This document shows positions 32,080 to 44,514 of a DNA stretch of 64,000 bases, piece after piece. Source of the DNA: Laccaria trichodermophora (taxonomy: Eukaryota > Basidiomycota > Agaricomycetes > Agaricales > Hydnangiaceae). The notes below the pieces were generated by a model. The model made no database searches and was not told the origin of the DNA. It worked only from the letters and a program-made list of their open reading frames with translations. Location: the NCBI GenBank assembly GCA_018417955.1, contig JACTVC010000053.1:1-64000 (forward strand). The letters run 5' to 3'. The position numbers and the translations under genes were made by a program. Numbering within the stretch: position 1 is the first letter of the stretch; the number at the start of each line of letters is the position of its first letter.

Positions 32080-33625
32080 TCACCCGGGTTCCTCAGGCTG
32101 TGTTTGTCCGAGAGGAAACTTGGGATTGTTCGCCCACGCTAAATGAAGATGTCAAACGAAGAAGTAAGGTACGAAGATTCAGAACTGCGCACCTTTCTGA
32201 AGGAATTGGAACCCGTTCGTGATGCTAGTTTGATAACAAGCAAAGAGGAGTCGACGACCATACTCGGTCTTCGCAGTCGTCTTCTCCTCTTTCGTAAGTT
32301 CAGGGCCGAACTGCACACCACGGCGCAAAATGCGATTCTTCTGGACTGAAATGGGTCCAACCGGGGGTGGCAGGGCTTCCAAGTCGTTACGTGGGTTGGT
32401 CCTCCTAACGTGTGCGGCAAAAGGGCAGCGGAATTGTGAGTTGATCTCCCCTTCAAACTTGAAATCGTTGTTGCTAAGGTCCGGGTCAGCAATCTGTATA
32501 CCCAACGTGGGAAGAGGGGGCCATACCGCTTAGGATCCGCTGCAAGCACGGGGTCATCCTTGAAGGGAGACAAGTCGATCGGAGCACCGCTCTTCCAGCG
32601 ACCTACCAACCTGGCACCAAGGAGCTCGCTTCCCTCCTCAGGGGTAAGGTCCTGGAAGGCGATAGGATTCTTCTGGAGGAAGTCATTAAACTCAGGCACC
32701 TGCTGGAAAAGGTAACGGAAGACAAGGAAGCTCCCATCAATCGCCCACGCAGCTCTTGTGGCTTGGAGGGGGTCTCCTAGGTGTCCAGTTACGATAACTC
32801 CAGGATTAACGGGCACAGGTCCGGGGTTAGGATCTTTGTCGAACCCAGTGACGGCCGGGTTCGAAATCCCGTCAAGGAACCCAAAATGCTCGTGCCCCGA
32901 CTCAACTCCAGGTCGTACGTCTCCCCTGAGGCTGGTGACCTCGAAGATCGAAGGTTGGATAGTGCGAACGCCGAAGATGCACTCGATTTCGAGTTTCTTC
33001 TTGTGGAGTGTTTCGTGACTTTCCCCGGAAATGAGGATGACTCCGTGTAAGGGTTGGACAAAGGCTGGGTCCCAGTTTGGTACGAGTCCCGAGCTAGTTT
33101 GCGTTCCTGCGTCTCCGAGGCTTTGGATGGAGTCTTTGAACTGTCCGATGATGAATGGGTCTGTGGCGCCACCCAAGGAGCTGTCATCAATACCAAGCTA
33201 GAAAAACGGGGCGCATGGTCAGCGATATTACACAAGTTCTTATTGCTAAAGAAATTACTTTGACAAAGCCGAGATGGGAGAACGCAATGTTCACACCCAC
33301 CAGTGGGATAAGGGTCTTATGCCCCTTCTTCTTGTGTTCTTTGATCAAGTCTCTGTCTTTGAGAACCCCCGCTACCGTCTTGACGAATGGTACGAATCGA
33401 GCAAGATCCGCCCTAAATTCCGTAACGTCGACGATCTGGAAGAAGATATACAACTGAGTCTTTTTTGGAAGGCCGCTCCTATAACGGCATTCAATAGCGA
33501 TATTGACAACGAAGAAATAATTTGTACAAGATGTCTCCCTGGATATTATCAAGTTCCAGGATATCTGGAGGCGTGGCAGGGGGTGTGGTGGAAGTGCTAG
33601 TCGAAAGAGTTCCGGGTGCGGACAT
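32080..33625 (-). CDS. Dye-decolorizing peroxidase (DyP-type haem peroxidase)
   Basis: Start MSAPGTLSTSTSTTPPATPP, then LDNIQGDIL, intron, GLPKKTQLYIFFQIVDVTEF, VKTVAGVLKDRDLIKEHKKK, TLIPLVGVNIAFSHLGF, GGATDPFIIGQFKDS, and the signature FGFLDGISNPAV (GxxDG, catalytic Asp). After a 56-nt intron (32494-32549) come IADPDLSNNDFKFEGE, CPFAAHVRRTNPRND (proximal haem His), NRILRRGVQFGP (distal Arg), LLFACYQTSITNGFQFLQK, and after a last intron AWANNPKFPLGQTQPEEPG and stop. All parts splice in frame to about 495 residues, the usual fungal DyP size. No clear signal peptide is visible, so it may be intracellular. DyPs oxidise dyes and phenolics with H2O2 and are enriched in wood- and litter-decay fungi. 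Confidence 0.88.
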
Positions 33626-35942
33626 GTTTGAATTTCAAGAGGTTCAAGAGGCAAGTTGGGCTTGGTTGAAGTACGCAATTGCTCCTCGCTTTTATACCGC
33701 AACATTTGCTGTTTGTTGACTATCTGCACTGCTGTTCCGATTCCTTCGAGGAAAACTCCATGTGGTCACTGCGTAAGCGATGCACAAACTCGCTTCCTCT
33801 CCTCCCGAGTTGAGCTACAAACCCGCTAATGTCGGGGTTCTTGATTATAACCTCGTTTCAGGATCATTTTTATGAGACGGCTACCGTGCTAAATCCACGA
33901 ATCAACGCGGGTATCACAAATGTCACCTGTGAGCTCGGGTGTGAAAAAGTCTTCTGGAGAAGGAACTCGCCGACAGGAGAGATAAATATCTTTGGACGGG
34001 CGACGCACATGCATGGCAACCGAAACCGTATAAACCCAAGGGAAGTTTGGTCATACGCAAATCGCGCCTCGCTGCTAGATGGGGACCTAAAACAAACGAT
34101 AGGAGCCACAGGCCGACCGACACTTGCGATTTGATACACATAATACATTTTCATTGAACGGCTGGGGTTCGCCGGGTCGCCAGTTTCTCTCAGGAAGACA
34201 ATGGATCGTAACAGCCCATTGAAGACGGGATTGATACGGATGCTTACCAACGGGTCTTCAAATTCAGCGACGAAGAGATGCTCGAACGACAACTTCTTGA
34301 TTATTCAGTTTAATAAACTTGGCGATCAGTAAGTTTATTCAAGTAATTGATAGAATGGAGTAGGATACCAGATCACCATGAGGTTGTGTGCATATGATTC
34401 CTCACAATACACGACAGTTCCGGCATGTTCAGAGATAAAGGCGCCGCTGTGGCTGGTACCGCGGATGGTCAACTCCAAATGGGTTCATGGCTTGAGGCAG
34501 CTCGATCGTCATTGAAAGCTATGCACCAGCTTCGTCTACGGGAATCACAGCCGGAGTTGGAACCACGCAAAAGCTCGTTATAACTGAAGTGACTCACACT
34601 ACCAAGGACACGGTGACGGTTCATGAACCGACTCAAGTTTAGAATGCGGGGGGAGCAATGCGATAAGAAGTAATTGCTCCGATGTTGGCGCACATCCGAC
34701 ATCGAATTCAAAATTGTACCGACAACTATCGGGTGCACTGTTGGCGTCGTCGACCACGGAACTGCCAGCCCACGCCGGGGATCGGATAGCCAACGGATAG
34801 CATCAAGAAGTCTAGAAAGCCAAATTTAAAATCACTTATGTTTTAGTGTAAGAAACGAAGGCAACAAAAGCGTACCAGTGAATCAACGTATCAAACAAGG
34901 GGGTAGGTACACTGGGACTTTGGGGAGTTGTTGGGGAGTTGTCTAAGAGACGTACTCGAGTACGAGCAAATACCAAATACTGGCAAACATCTAACACATA
35001 CTTGATCTCATGTCACATAAATGCTGATGCAACGGGAAACGCGAAGGCAAAACCACCGTTCACTTCGCCGTTTGCGCAAGTTGTAAGGAGGTGAAAATCC
35101 GTCGAAATCATGAGTCCTTGGAGAGTTGCGATCGCAGAGCAATGATCTGAACTCCGATCATTGATACAATGATAGTGCCACGTGACGCTGTAAGGCCACC
35201 ATGACCTTCTACACTTGTTCTACACCTTTCGGCGCCACGGGCACTCCAACATGCCAGTCGCGTATATCTTACAATTTCGCTGTCCCTTTGTCTGTTCCTT
35301 ACGCCTCGGCAGAAGGTTCATGGGGTGGAAACTTGAAGGACAGTAAAAAAATTCCGGGCCATAAGTCCCTCCATCTGCATCTGCATCGTTCCCGATTGAC
35401 CAACTTGATCTATGTAAGGATTTGAATGCCCTTTCCCCATACCCTAGAAACTCTTACGGCGTGTCGATCATCTGGTCACTCCATTCTCCTTGTTTAATCT
35501 ACCAGCACTGTTCAGGGCTAAGGCCATTATGGAACAAACATACTTACTGGCAAGCTGTCAGGTTCTTGGATCGCTTATTGTTGTGCCAGCTGATGCAGGC
35601 ACCTATCTCCGCAGTTAAGAAACACCGGCGACATGCCAGCCATTTGAACCACTGCTTGCGAACGTTGTTGTTCCAACGATCTTCTCAACCATACATCCAC
35701 GATTTAGAAGTTCCACGATTATTGTGCCTGACAGACGCCTGCCCTTCAAACCCCAGAAATGCTTGCAACATGCGGAATGTCATAAGAAATACACTATCAT
35801 CCACGTCATCCGATAACGACACATGTCTTCGCCAGAATCTGCTCTCGCCGGTTGACTTTTAGTGTCCAACATCGAGCGCCTGGTCTGACATACATTTATA
35901 CCGCCTTGCATCGCTCAAATCGTACCATTTGCCCCACTTGCC
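33626..35942. other. 2.3-kb stretch without a supported gene
   Basis: Scattered coding-like bits occur, such as a minus-strand frame at 33870-34292 (VFNGLLRSIVFLRETGDPAN) and a plus-strand frame near 34520-34640 (Thr/Val-rich, ending VTHTTKDTVTVHEPTQV). Neither forms a gene with good splice sites or a family I recognise. They may be decayed genes. Confidence 0.4.
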
Positions 35943-38207
35943 ATGGCAGATATTGACAGTTCAGACATACGCACCAAAGTCGCCCAGTACTTCGTCAACA
36001 AGAGGCTCCAAGAGCTCAAATCCAAGAATCCGCAGATCAAGATCGATGACCTCACCTACCTCCAGGCCCTCCCTCAGTTCCAAGACAAAGTCGTTGAGGA
36101 TGAGCAAACACAAGATACTCAGTTCAAGCTTCGGGGTATCCAAGAACCCGTGCAAGATGCTGAGGATGCACCCCCCAAGCTGCCTCCGCTCTTCCCAGAA
36201 CCCGTCAACGACCATGTCTCCTGGAGCAGCCTCCTCGATTTCGAAAGAAAGCGCAGGAGCCATCCCCCTATGAGGGGTGGTGGGGATCAGCGCAGCCCTC
36301 ACAGGCCCATTTTTCCTTCTTGGTACTCCGTTGCTACCATCGGCGCAGGAGTTGCAGGCCTGCGCACCGCCAAGCTTCTGCAAGACATGGGCATCCCGTA
36401 CAAGATCTTCGAGGCTAGCGACCGTCCTGGAGGGCGTGTCTTCACATACGAATTTGCCCAGTCGCAGTCACCGCGCAAGCATGACTACTATGATGTCGGC
36501 GCTAGGCGTTTCCCGGACAATGAGGCGAGCAAGAGGACGTTTGAGCTGTTTAAGGAGCTCGGTTTGGAAAGCAAATTGATTGAATATGTCATGGGGAGGA
36601 GTGATAACATACGTTATTATAACGGTCAGTGTTGATTTTTTACTTGCGGTCTTCGAGGCTCACATCATGTGCAGGTATCAAGATTACGGCAGCCGTCGCC
36701 AACACGGCAGGTGACCACTTCAAAGATGAGACTGTGCGTCATTTTATTGTTTTTCTCTTCCCTGCGTCTCACCGACTGGAATGCAGGTCCCGGAGGAATA
36801 CTTGAATAAAGAGTTCGTCGACCTGCATGGCAAGACAGTTTATGGGGTGAACGCATGCACTGCCGCCGCTTACGACCCATTCCGCAAAGCTATTATTGAC
36901 AACTTCGAAAAAGGCTGGGAGGAACTCATGAAGTACGACTGGGCTTCGACAAGGGCTTACTTGACGCGAGAGAAACCCAATTATCCGTTGTCCGTCACCC
37001 ATTGGATGGAGACCAGGAACAGCGGGACAGGCGGGTTTAATCAGGGCTTCGCCGAAGTAAGATTTCTTTATCACTGCTCAACTTGCCCCAGCCTGACTTC
37101 ATCTGCAGGCTATTCTTGGCTCTTTTGATTTTGACGACCCCAGGAAAGATGCGCAATGGAAGTGCCTCGAAGGTGGCAGCAAGACGTTGATCGATGCAAT
37201 GGTCGCCCAGTTAAAGACCAAACCTTCTTACGGACACCAAGTCACGGCCGTCAAACTAGTCTATCTACCACCATTCCAGTGTTTCCCGAATCTGCCTCTG
37301 CCTTATCGGCCATTCCGATTTCCCCTGATGAAAGTCAGCGTCGCAGGAAAAGGAGATGAATACTTTGCTCACGTCATCTCCACCTCCACATTCGCCAATC
37401 TCGGTACCTATGACTTATAAACAGCGTCAGGTGATCCGTACGCTCAATTACGGGCCCTCGGTTAAAGTCGGAATCAGGTTCAAGACGCGTTGGTGGGAGC
37501 AGCGTGGGTTGACTCAGCGTGGAGGTTCTAGTTACACAGACAGGCCAAGCCGCACCATTGTGTACCCCAGTGCTGGGTTGGGCGAGGCAGGCCCCGGCGT
37601 TCTGATGGCGACGTACAATTGGTGCGTGTTATCTTGCTGCACATCTGCTTTTTCCGAGCTGACCGCTCATCTCAACTTGGCAGGCATCAAGAGTCAAGAC
37701 GCTAACCGCTTCGGTGCCCTCATTGAGAAATCCGACTGGCCCAAGCAGCTCGACCCAGATCGTAAACGCCCTTGGTCCGAAGAAATTCTCCTCGACCAGC
37801 TCTACTCAGATCTTAGCACGCTCCACGGCGTATCAGTCGAGCAGCTCCGGGCGGACACGCTGGATTACCATGCATTCGACTGGTACCACAACTCATTCAC
37901 CATGGGTGCCTTTGCACACTTCGCCCCTGGGCAAATCAGTACCTTCTTTGCAGATATCGTGCAGCCCGCTGCGTATGGTCGGTTCCATTTTGCGGGTGAG
38001 GTGGCAAGTGCCCACCATGCGTGGGTTTCGGGGGCACTGGACTCGGCGGTGCGGGTGGTGGATGAAATTATCCGCTGGGATCTTCCGAAGTTGTTACCCA
38101 GGTTCCAGGAGGAGTATGGGCGAAGCGTGGTGTTTAGTGATGAGAAGAGTGCGGATGCGGAGTTTGTTCGTGGATTGTTTTCGCGGGAGCTGGAGAAGGC
38201 TGAATAA
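35943..38207 (+). CDS. Flavin-dependent amine / L-amino-acid oxidase, possibly frameshifted
   Basis: Exon 1 (from 35943) has an N-terminal extension, then VATIGAGVAGLRTAKLLQDM (Rossmann FAD-binding GxGxxG) and IFEASDRPGGRVFTYEF. Later exons give IKITAAVANTAGDHF, VPEEYLNKEFVDLHGKTVYG, MKYDWASTRAYLTREKP, ILGSFDFDDPRKDAQWKCLE-GGSKTLIDAM, VISTSTFANLG, VIRTLNYGPSVKVGIRFKTR, SSYTDRPSRTIVYPSAGLG, SQDANRFGALIEKSDWP, and the C-terminal FAD signature RFHFAGEVASAHHAWVSGAL-DSAVRVVDEII. This is the fungal amine oxidase fold; it would oxidise an amine or amino acid and release H2O2. At 37405-37425 the frame must change between GTYDL and YKQRQ, as if a few codons were deleted; no intron of normal length explains it. 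If real, the gene is disabled. Confidence 0.82.
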
Positions 38208-39100
38208 GTTATGGGTGCTTGTGCCAGTGTAAGGTAGGAAGGGTCGATCGAAATGAATCTGGGGAGGTGCGACGTCGTCTTGGGTCAATGCAATGTAATT
38301 TTTTCTCTGGTTGTGAAGGGGAGAGGAGGACCCAAAACGGGAATTCCTTTCTCTCTAGCATATCAATACCTTTCATGTCAGTACTTATCATAAGGTCGAG
38401 GGGATTCCGTCACCAAGTTGTCTCCACTCTTTTGATACTCAACGTTCAGCTTGGCATAGACTACACCACCGTCTCAATCAAAAATTTCCCTCCTAGACGC
38501 CTTAGAGTCGTACCTCAAGGTCAAAACTGTTCAGTAATGCCCCGAAATCTGGCGTACTTATTCGGTAACCGCCGTGCGCAACTGAGTCGCAGGAAGCGTA
38601 TGTAGAGCCTTTTTACTTTCTCCTATATCATACTGTTTTGCGACCGCTTAGAGGGAAACTCAAGCAGACTAAATACGTAGTATGCTGTCGCGGTCAAAGG
38701 TAATTGAAGGGAGCTCATGGACGTTCCCGATCGTTTTTCTTTTTTTTCACTCAAAAGGCAACATCACCGTGATCGTGCATTTCTCAACCTCGATGACAGA
38801 ACTCGAAGAAAAAGGAGTAAACTTATCATTCTCAGCACAATATGTTTACATAAATACATCAATAGAAAAGAAATACTAGTTCTCGTCAGCTATTACAGCC
38901 TGGTAGTTTCATCCGACACATGTTCCACCTGGAAAGCCCCTTAAATGTCATGATGCTGGGCACGTTAACCCCAATGCACTTCATGACTGTGTCTTCGACG
39001 ACGCTATGAGGCGGACAAGCCACGTCTGGGTCGGGGTCGACGTACCGCCCTGAAGGAAAAAAAACGCATACGTCAGAAATCAAAATCCTGCGATTGAGTT
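38208..39100. other. Intergenic region between convergent genes
   Basis: AT-rich, with only short frames without motifs. Confidence 0.45.
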
Positions 39101-40702
39101 TCAGTCAACGAAAGTACCCTGGTAAACAGCAAGATTCACGAGAGACCACTGCTTTAGGTGTCGAAGATTTAGCAAGTCAGATTCGAATGTAAGCTATTCC
39201 CAAGCCGTCAGTGTCACGGTTTGAAAACGAACAGCGGAAAAAATAAAATCAAAATGGACACTGACGCTGACGCCGTTCCACGCGCCCTCCGCAAAGACAA
39301 CGGAGAGTGAAAGAAGCCCTGGGAGAGTGGTGGCGAGAAGTCCGATAAGGTCTGCGCTCATATCCAGGACTTCGATGTGGAGAGACTTGAGAGAATAATC
39401 ACGGTGGGAGAACAGCTGAGTTACAGCTTTGACCTCATCAATTTTAAGATATCTGTTTATGAGGCTAAGCCGGGTTAAGGTGTCCCTGGAGCGGTATAGA
39501 AGAGGAAGGATCTTCTCGACATTGTGACAATGCAACGTTAACGACTCAAGCCCGTAAAGTGCCTTGGCGTTAGACAGGAGCAGTTCTTTCGTAGGGCCCC
39601 AGGATACTTGCAAATTTTGCAGACTTATGTTCCTTGTGGAGAAGGGGATGGGGTCTGTAGGCCAGCTAGGCTTCAACCCGACGTTAAGGAGGGTTGTTGA
39701 GTGGGTGGTCAGTAGGTTGATGAGGCCAGAGGGGTCGGATAAGTGTGTATCGTCAAACCAAATCTGCGCGGAGAAGCTGCGTAAGCGGGGAAAAGGCCCC
39801 AGTGCTTGGAAGAACACAGATAGGTCGACTTGTGCGGAGGATGAGATGGCCAGTGAACGGAGAACGGAACGTCGAATGTTGAGGAAGGGAACGATGGTGT
39901 TTAAGAGCCCTTGAGCTTGTGCGACTTTGCAGGCATCTACGTCGGCCTGCGAGGCCCCCACAGCGGGCGTATGGTCGAAATGGAAGTCCAACTCGTCCAG
40001 GTGTTCCTCGAAATCCGTGATGGCAAGTATCTCCTGGAACTTGAGTATTTCCGCACGCAGAACGAGTTTACGGAGGCTACCTCCGAAAGCCTTGCGAGCA
40101 GAAGAGAGAAACTTGCTGGTATCCTTGTTCAAGGGGAGATCCCGCCATTCGAAGTTGTATTCCATTACATTCACCATGCCTGAAACAGCTTTGATCATAG
40201 CTTTCATGATTTCCTTGGAAGAGATATCATGAATTGGTACGAGTTGTCCTCTGGCAAAGGTGCGGTCGTACAGCCCTTGATGATGTTGCCGCGCTGGTGT
40301 GATGGTGGATAAAAGGGCGGACGTCCATTTGGCCGTCTGGCCACTGAGTGAGTTGGAGGATTTGCGGAAGAGGGCATCACGCTTCAAGAGGTAGTTGATG
40401 AACCAGGCTCGGATGTGCAGCCGTTTGACGTGGCTGGCTATTAGAGGTTCTCTGCAGAAAAACGTCAAGCACAGAAGGCATTGTGGAAGAGAAGAGTCAA
40501 ACTGGAGACGTGCGAGCAACCGAGCCATTGGTTTGTCCAGCTTCACCCATCGCACCTCACGATACCTCTCGCCCAGAACTATGTTGAACAGCGCGCTATT
40601 CACGGAGAGAAGGCCCTGGAAAGTCTTCGGATAGTTGTGCAGAACCAAGTCGGCTATGATTCGCCAGATGTCAATTGGGACGTCGTTGGCAATCGTTCGC
40701 AT
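39101..40702 (-). CDS. F-box/LRR-like protein (second, unrelated lineage)
   Basis: Exon 1 is 39272-40702 and exon 2 39101-39193; the intron (39194-39271) is canonical. The start MRTIANDVPIDIWRIIADLV, then LLSVNSALFNIVLGERYREV is an F-box. The body (about 500 residues in all) has leucine-rich helices such as SLRKLVLRAEILKF, LRSLAISSSAQVDL, LESLTLHCHNVEKIL and LTRLSLINRY, and the last exon ends LLNLRHLKQWSLVNLAVY, a common close in basidiomycete F-box proteins. It would recruit a substrate to an SCF ubiquitin ligase. It shows no close similarity to the F-box gene at 7278, so it belongs to a separate expansion. Confidence 0.8.
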
Positions 40703-41112
40703 GATCGGACGAGGGTTGGTCGGCGACGTGGGGTATAAATTTGGGCAAGGAAGGTTGAAGAAGGAAATTGGTTTCCCGCAGTGACTCCGAGAGCCTCATG
40801 ATCTTGTGGCACAGCACCAGCCCTTACTTATCCTACTCGTCCCTGGGCTTGATGCCTTAGGAATGGACAAGTCTGAACGCAGAGTTCAAGTTAGATAAAG
40901 TCCACGGCCGCTTTGACGTCTATAAGTATTCAGTAAGAACATGATACATTGCGCGATCTCTGAGTTCGATTCAAGCGCATGACGGCAAATGTTCGAGTAA
41001 ACCCTTAGAGCACGAAGATATAGTTGGATAGCTTTCTAATATCTACAGGGAACAAGCACTATATATACAAGGCCAGCAGGCGAAGAACGGAACCTCAAAA
41101 GTTTTATACACC
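40703..41112. other. Intergenic region
   Basis: No gene seen; holds the promoter of the F-box gene and the 3' flank of the DUF2470 gene. Confidence 0.45.
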
Positions 41113-41937
41113 TTACTCGACCTTCATTACAGAATCAATACGCGCCGCTTGGATACGTTTTCTGAGACTAATCCAGGTTGGGAAACATATTACCAGCGTT
41201 GTAATGACATACTGCGCCTATTGACAGAGTACGTGAATCTCACACAACGAAAAGAAAGATGGAGAACAACGTACCCCGACAAGGAAGCCAGTGGAATGTT
41301 TCCGACATAACGAGAAAGTGTACAAGCTTTCCAGAGAATGAACAAGAACGATGAACCCTACCGAAAGTTCCACAGGGCGGAAACCAACGTATGAACGAAC
41401 AAAATTGGCAGGGATAAAGAAGGGTGAAGTTGAGTCGAAGGGTGCCAGATAGGTGTACCACATGAAGGCCATGAGGGCATTAGCAACCGCGATACCTTCA
41501 GGAACTTTGAACGTAGTAATTTTTGGGGCTTTTATCTGGGGAGCGGTAAATAACAATCAATTCCCATCATATTTGGAAAAATCGACACGGCTAACCATCC
41601 CAAGGCCCTCCTGTGACAAAGCCTTCATTTCGAGGAGCCGCGGCTTGACTTCCTCGTACCCTGACAGAGGCGGCTCAAGGGCTACACGAACCTCCTTCTT
41701 CGATCCAGACTTCAGAGTGCATGTTAGCGTCATGCTCTGGTTCGAAATGTTAGTGATCTTTTTTTTTCGAGTTGAACAACGTAAAGCACTCGCCTTGGAG
41801 TCGATAGCTGTCATCTCCGCACTCGATATCGCCTCCTTCACTTTCCCGTACCATTTCGCATAGGCAACCAGAGTGTCTGGGTGGTTCGACATGTACATCC
41901 TCAAAAAGCCAGACTTGTCGGCAACTGGGTCGGCCAT
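41113..41937 (-). CDS. DUF2470-domain integral membrane protein
   Basis: Starts MADPVADKSGFLRMYMSNHP, followed by TLVAYAKWYGKVKEAISSAE, then SMTLTCTLKSGSKKEVRVAL and PPLSGYEEVKPRLLEMKALS (the DUF2470 domain, related to PNPOx-like haem-utilisation folds). Then come hydrophobic segments around ANALMAFMWYTYLAP, VELSVGFIVLVHSLESLYTF and AQYVITTLVICFPTWISLRK, and the end IDSVMKVE. Four exons; the first intron is GC-AG (donor GC at 41792-41793), the others GT-AG. About 210-220 residues, full length for this fungal group. The role is unknown; some family members link to haem or photosystem protein assembly in other lineages, which may not apply here. Confidence 0.83.
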
Positions 41938-42929
41938 TATGATAAAGTGAAGCTGCGATGCTGGGTTGATTGGGTTCCTTGGCAAAAGCCTTGCAATGGC
42001 CTTACAGACAAACGTGGAACCGCGTGGAACTGTTGTTGACACCTCATGCCAGGTGGTGACGTGGGGTAGCAGAACGGCATGATGTACCACGTGATCATCG
42101 CCTCTCTCGTCTGACCTCCTTCCGCCAAGTGTTCTGGAGGTATACTTGATCGAATGGTCTGAACGCGAAATCAAATCAGTCAAAACAACTGCAGTCCGCC
42201 TACCATTTAGCATGGATAGCAGAGTTGGTAAGCAGAGTTTTTTGCCTTCCTTGAGGGTTGGTGACGGTTCGCAGATTTCTCAACTCGCCTTGGTGCTGAT
42301 TAATGTCGTAACATAAAATCCGGATTAACAACGCGAGGAAGAGGCGTCCATTGTCTGCCAGCGAATTTACAAGATCATAGCAGCTGCTCTTGTTTCAAGA
42401 GACTTTTATACAACACCGTCAATCACCAACACAGTGACTGGTCGCCGTCAAACGCTTGCCAATGATTTTCAGTGGGATCACCAACTTTGTTGCGGAAAAA
42501 CTTCCACGACAAGTAAATCACAATCCCCGTTAAATCCTACTATCCATGAGGCCTTTCGCAGCAGAAGATCCTGAACTTATGCCTTACCCTCGGAAACCAC
42601 CACTTCAGCAAACCACGGTCCCTTTCTCTGTTAGCTCTCTCGAATTCGCTGACACTGTCGGCATGCATCATCATCTCATTTTACACAGGCTTCTTGACCT
42701 TGGCAATTTGAAGTTTTGCGAGTGTGGAATCCCCCAAGTTCTCGACTTCTTCCATTCATCATTCATTTGTGGCGGAGTGACTTTCGTAGTAATTCGTAGT
42801 CTGTGAAGGCAGACGTCGTCGCATCATTCATGATCAGGATGAGTCGAAAGAATCAAAAAATTTTGAACTTTTGAGAAATACATACAATCCATATGGCGAC
42901 AAAGTCGGAAATAAAAAAGAATTGGTATC
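41938..42929. other. Intergenic stretch, nothing recognised
   Basis: Contains the upstream part of an open frame contiguous with the DUF2470 gene (41938-42213), which I regard as 5' leader, and an unsupported plus-strand frame at 42546-42806. Confidence 0.4.
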
Positions 42930-44514
42930 CTAAGCGCTCACTGTGCTACAAGAGAAATCTGGGGCGTTATACTGTTTAATTCCCTCTCCCAATGGACGTT
43001 GGTGAAAGACAGCCCCGGCACTTCTGTTTGGAATCTGTATTTCCGTCAGCCCATCCGACCACGGCGCGCGCTCTTTCGACATGACGGCGCGTATGTGAAG
43101 AAGCACCCTGCTCGCAAGCATAGAATGTAAAACTCTTTCCACACTGAGACATGTTCAGCAAGGGAAAGCGAGGAATGTCGAGTCAACTTACGCCGCTAGG
43201 AGGTTAACGTAATTGATCTAAGAATAACTCAGTAAATTTAAACGGCTCAGAGACTAACGTGGCTTGCCGGAAGGGTATTGACCACCACAACATTGATGAT
43301 CGACAACGCTAGTACCAAAACGGGGTGAGTTTTGATATTACCCATATTGTCAAGACCCATACCAAAAAGGTAGATGTACGTGAGGATACCTAGTTGTTGT
43401 TAGAAAGCAATATCACAAGTGCTTGAAAACTACCTTCTCGATAAATCACGTTACGAAGGGCAGCATCTCCTCCCGTTCGATCTGAAATATGCGTGAACTT
43501 TAGCCCTAAGAATAGCCATTGACGACGGACAAGCAGCGATCCCTGCAATGATCATCAAAATCATGATTCCTGGGTAAATTCAGCACAAGTTCCCCTCATA
43601 CATAGAGGAACTCGTACCAGCTTCAAAAGCCGTCAAAATAACCCAACACAAGTAAAGTATATGGTTTGCGCCGCTTACAAAACATCCAGGGAATTCTGGA
43701 TAAGGTTTTGGACTCACTATCGCAAGATGAGACGTCGTCGTAAAGTTGGCGGGAAGACGCACTTACGTTTTAAATCTTTGAGGAAAAGCGCCATGACGGC
43801 AATACAGCCCGCATATGTAGCCACAATACCAAAAAGAAGGCTGTATCCCAAAATCCTCCCACGTTTCCACACCGCCCACGCTCGCAAAGTTAGAATCACT
43901 GTAGTGCTTCAGATTTTTCCAAAAGAGCCAAATGAAGGGTTAACGCACTTTCGGAAAGGAGGAACCCCGTGACGATCAGGTCTAAAAATGCAGAATCGAG
44001 TCTCTTCGTCCTACGAACTCGAAATGTCTGATTGAAACACACGTACACCCACGGAAGCTGTAAAGCAAATAGCAAGTTGATGGACTGATATTTGCCGCAA
44101 GTTGATCTACAGCGAAATGGTCGTAAGTGCAGCTTGAAAAAAGAAACTTAGTTCGCTTACGGACGAGGCAGAGGGATACTGTGTCGAGGAAAGGTAGGTA
44201 TCTTTGAACGAGAAAAAGGACCTTCATGGCGCCCCATTTTGACGGCCATATATATTCCACCTCCAAGTCAAACGTGAGTAGATAGTCGTATATGTAGAGC
44301 GCTGAGCCAACGACTGTTTGGATACGACTTCGGTGATTTGGTAGAACACGTAAAAGAGATGAGCGCACCATCAAACGCCTTTGGACGTGCAAAGTCAATG
44401 GCGGTGTGTTGACACACGGAGAACTCGACGCACCGTCACTATCATTACCGAGGACACATAGTCCTGCAGTTCATGAAGCTGCTCGATAATTTGCGCAATA
44501 GTGAGACCGCTCAT
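42930..44514 (-). CDS. DUF6533 seven-helix membrane protein
   Basis: Start MSGLTIAQIIEQLHELQDYV, then ALYIYDYLLTFDLEVEYIWP and KWGAMKVLFLVQRYLPFLDT, the diagnostic DUF6533 block. Later exons give ILTLRAWAVWKRGRILGYSL, LFGIVATYAGCIAVMALFL, FPGCFVSGANHILYLCWVIL, a following helix MILMIIAG, and the last exon RVLHSMLASRVLLHIRAVMS ending PDFSCSTVSA. Roughly eight short exons with canonical ends can be placed, though not every border is certain. Such proteins are numerous in Agaricomycetes and look like orphan GPCR-type receptors; ligand and partners are unknown. No disabling change was seen. Confidence 0.75.

Noticed and set aside
32494..32549. Apparent frameshift in the DyP gene
   Set aside because: A 56-nt GT-AG intron placed here restores the family-conserved continuation, so no lesion is needed.
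37619..37700. Second frameshift in the amine oxidase near YNW
   Set aside because: An intron using the GTGTTATC donor and the AG before AGTCAAGAC keeps NW-C-SQDANRF in frame; it is less canonical but plausible.
41938..42213. N-terminal extension of the DUF2470 frame
   Set aside because: The family starts at MADPVADKSGF; upstream residues have no family support.
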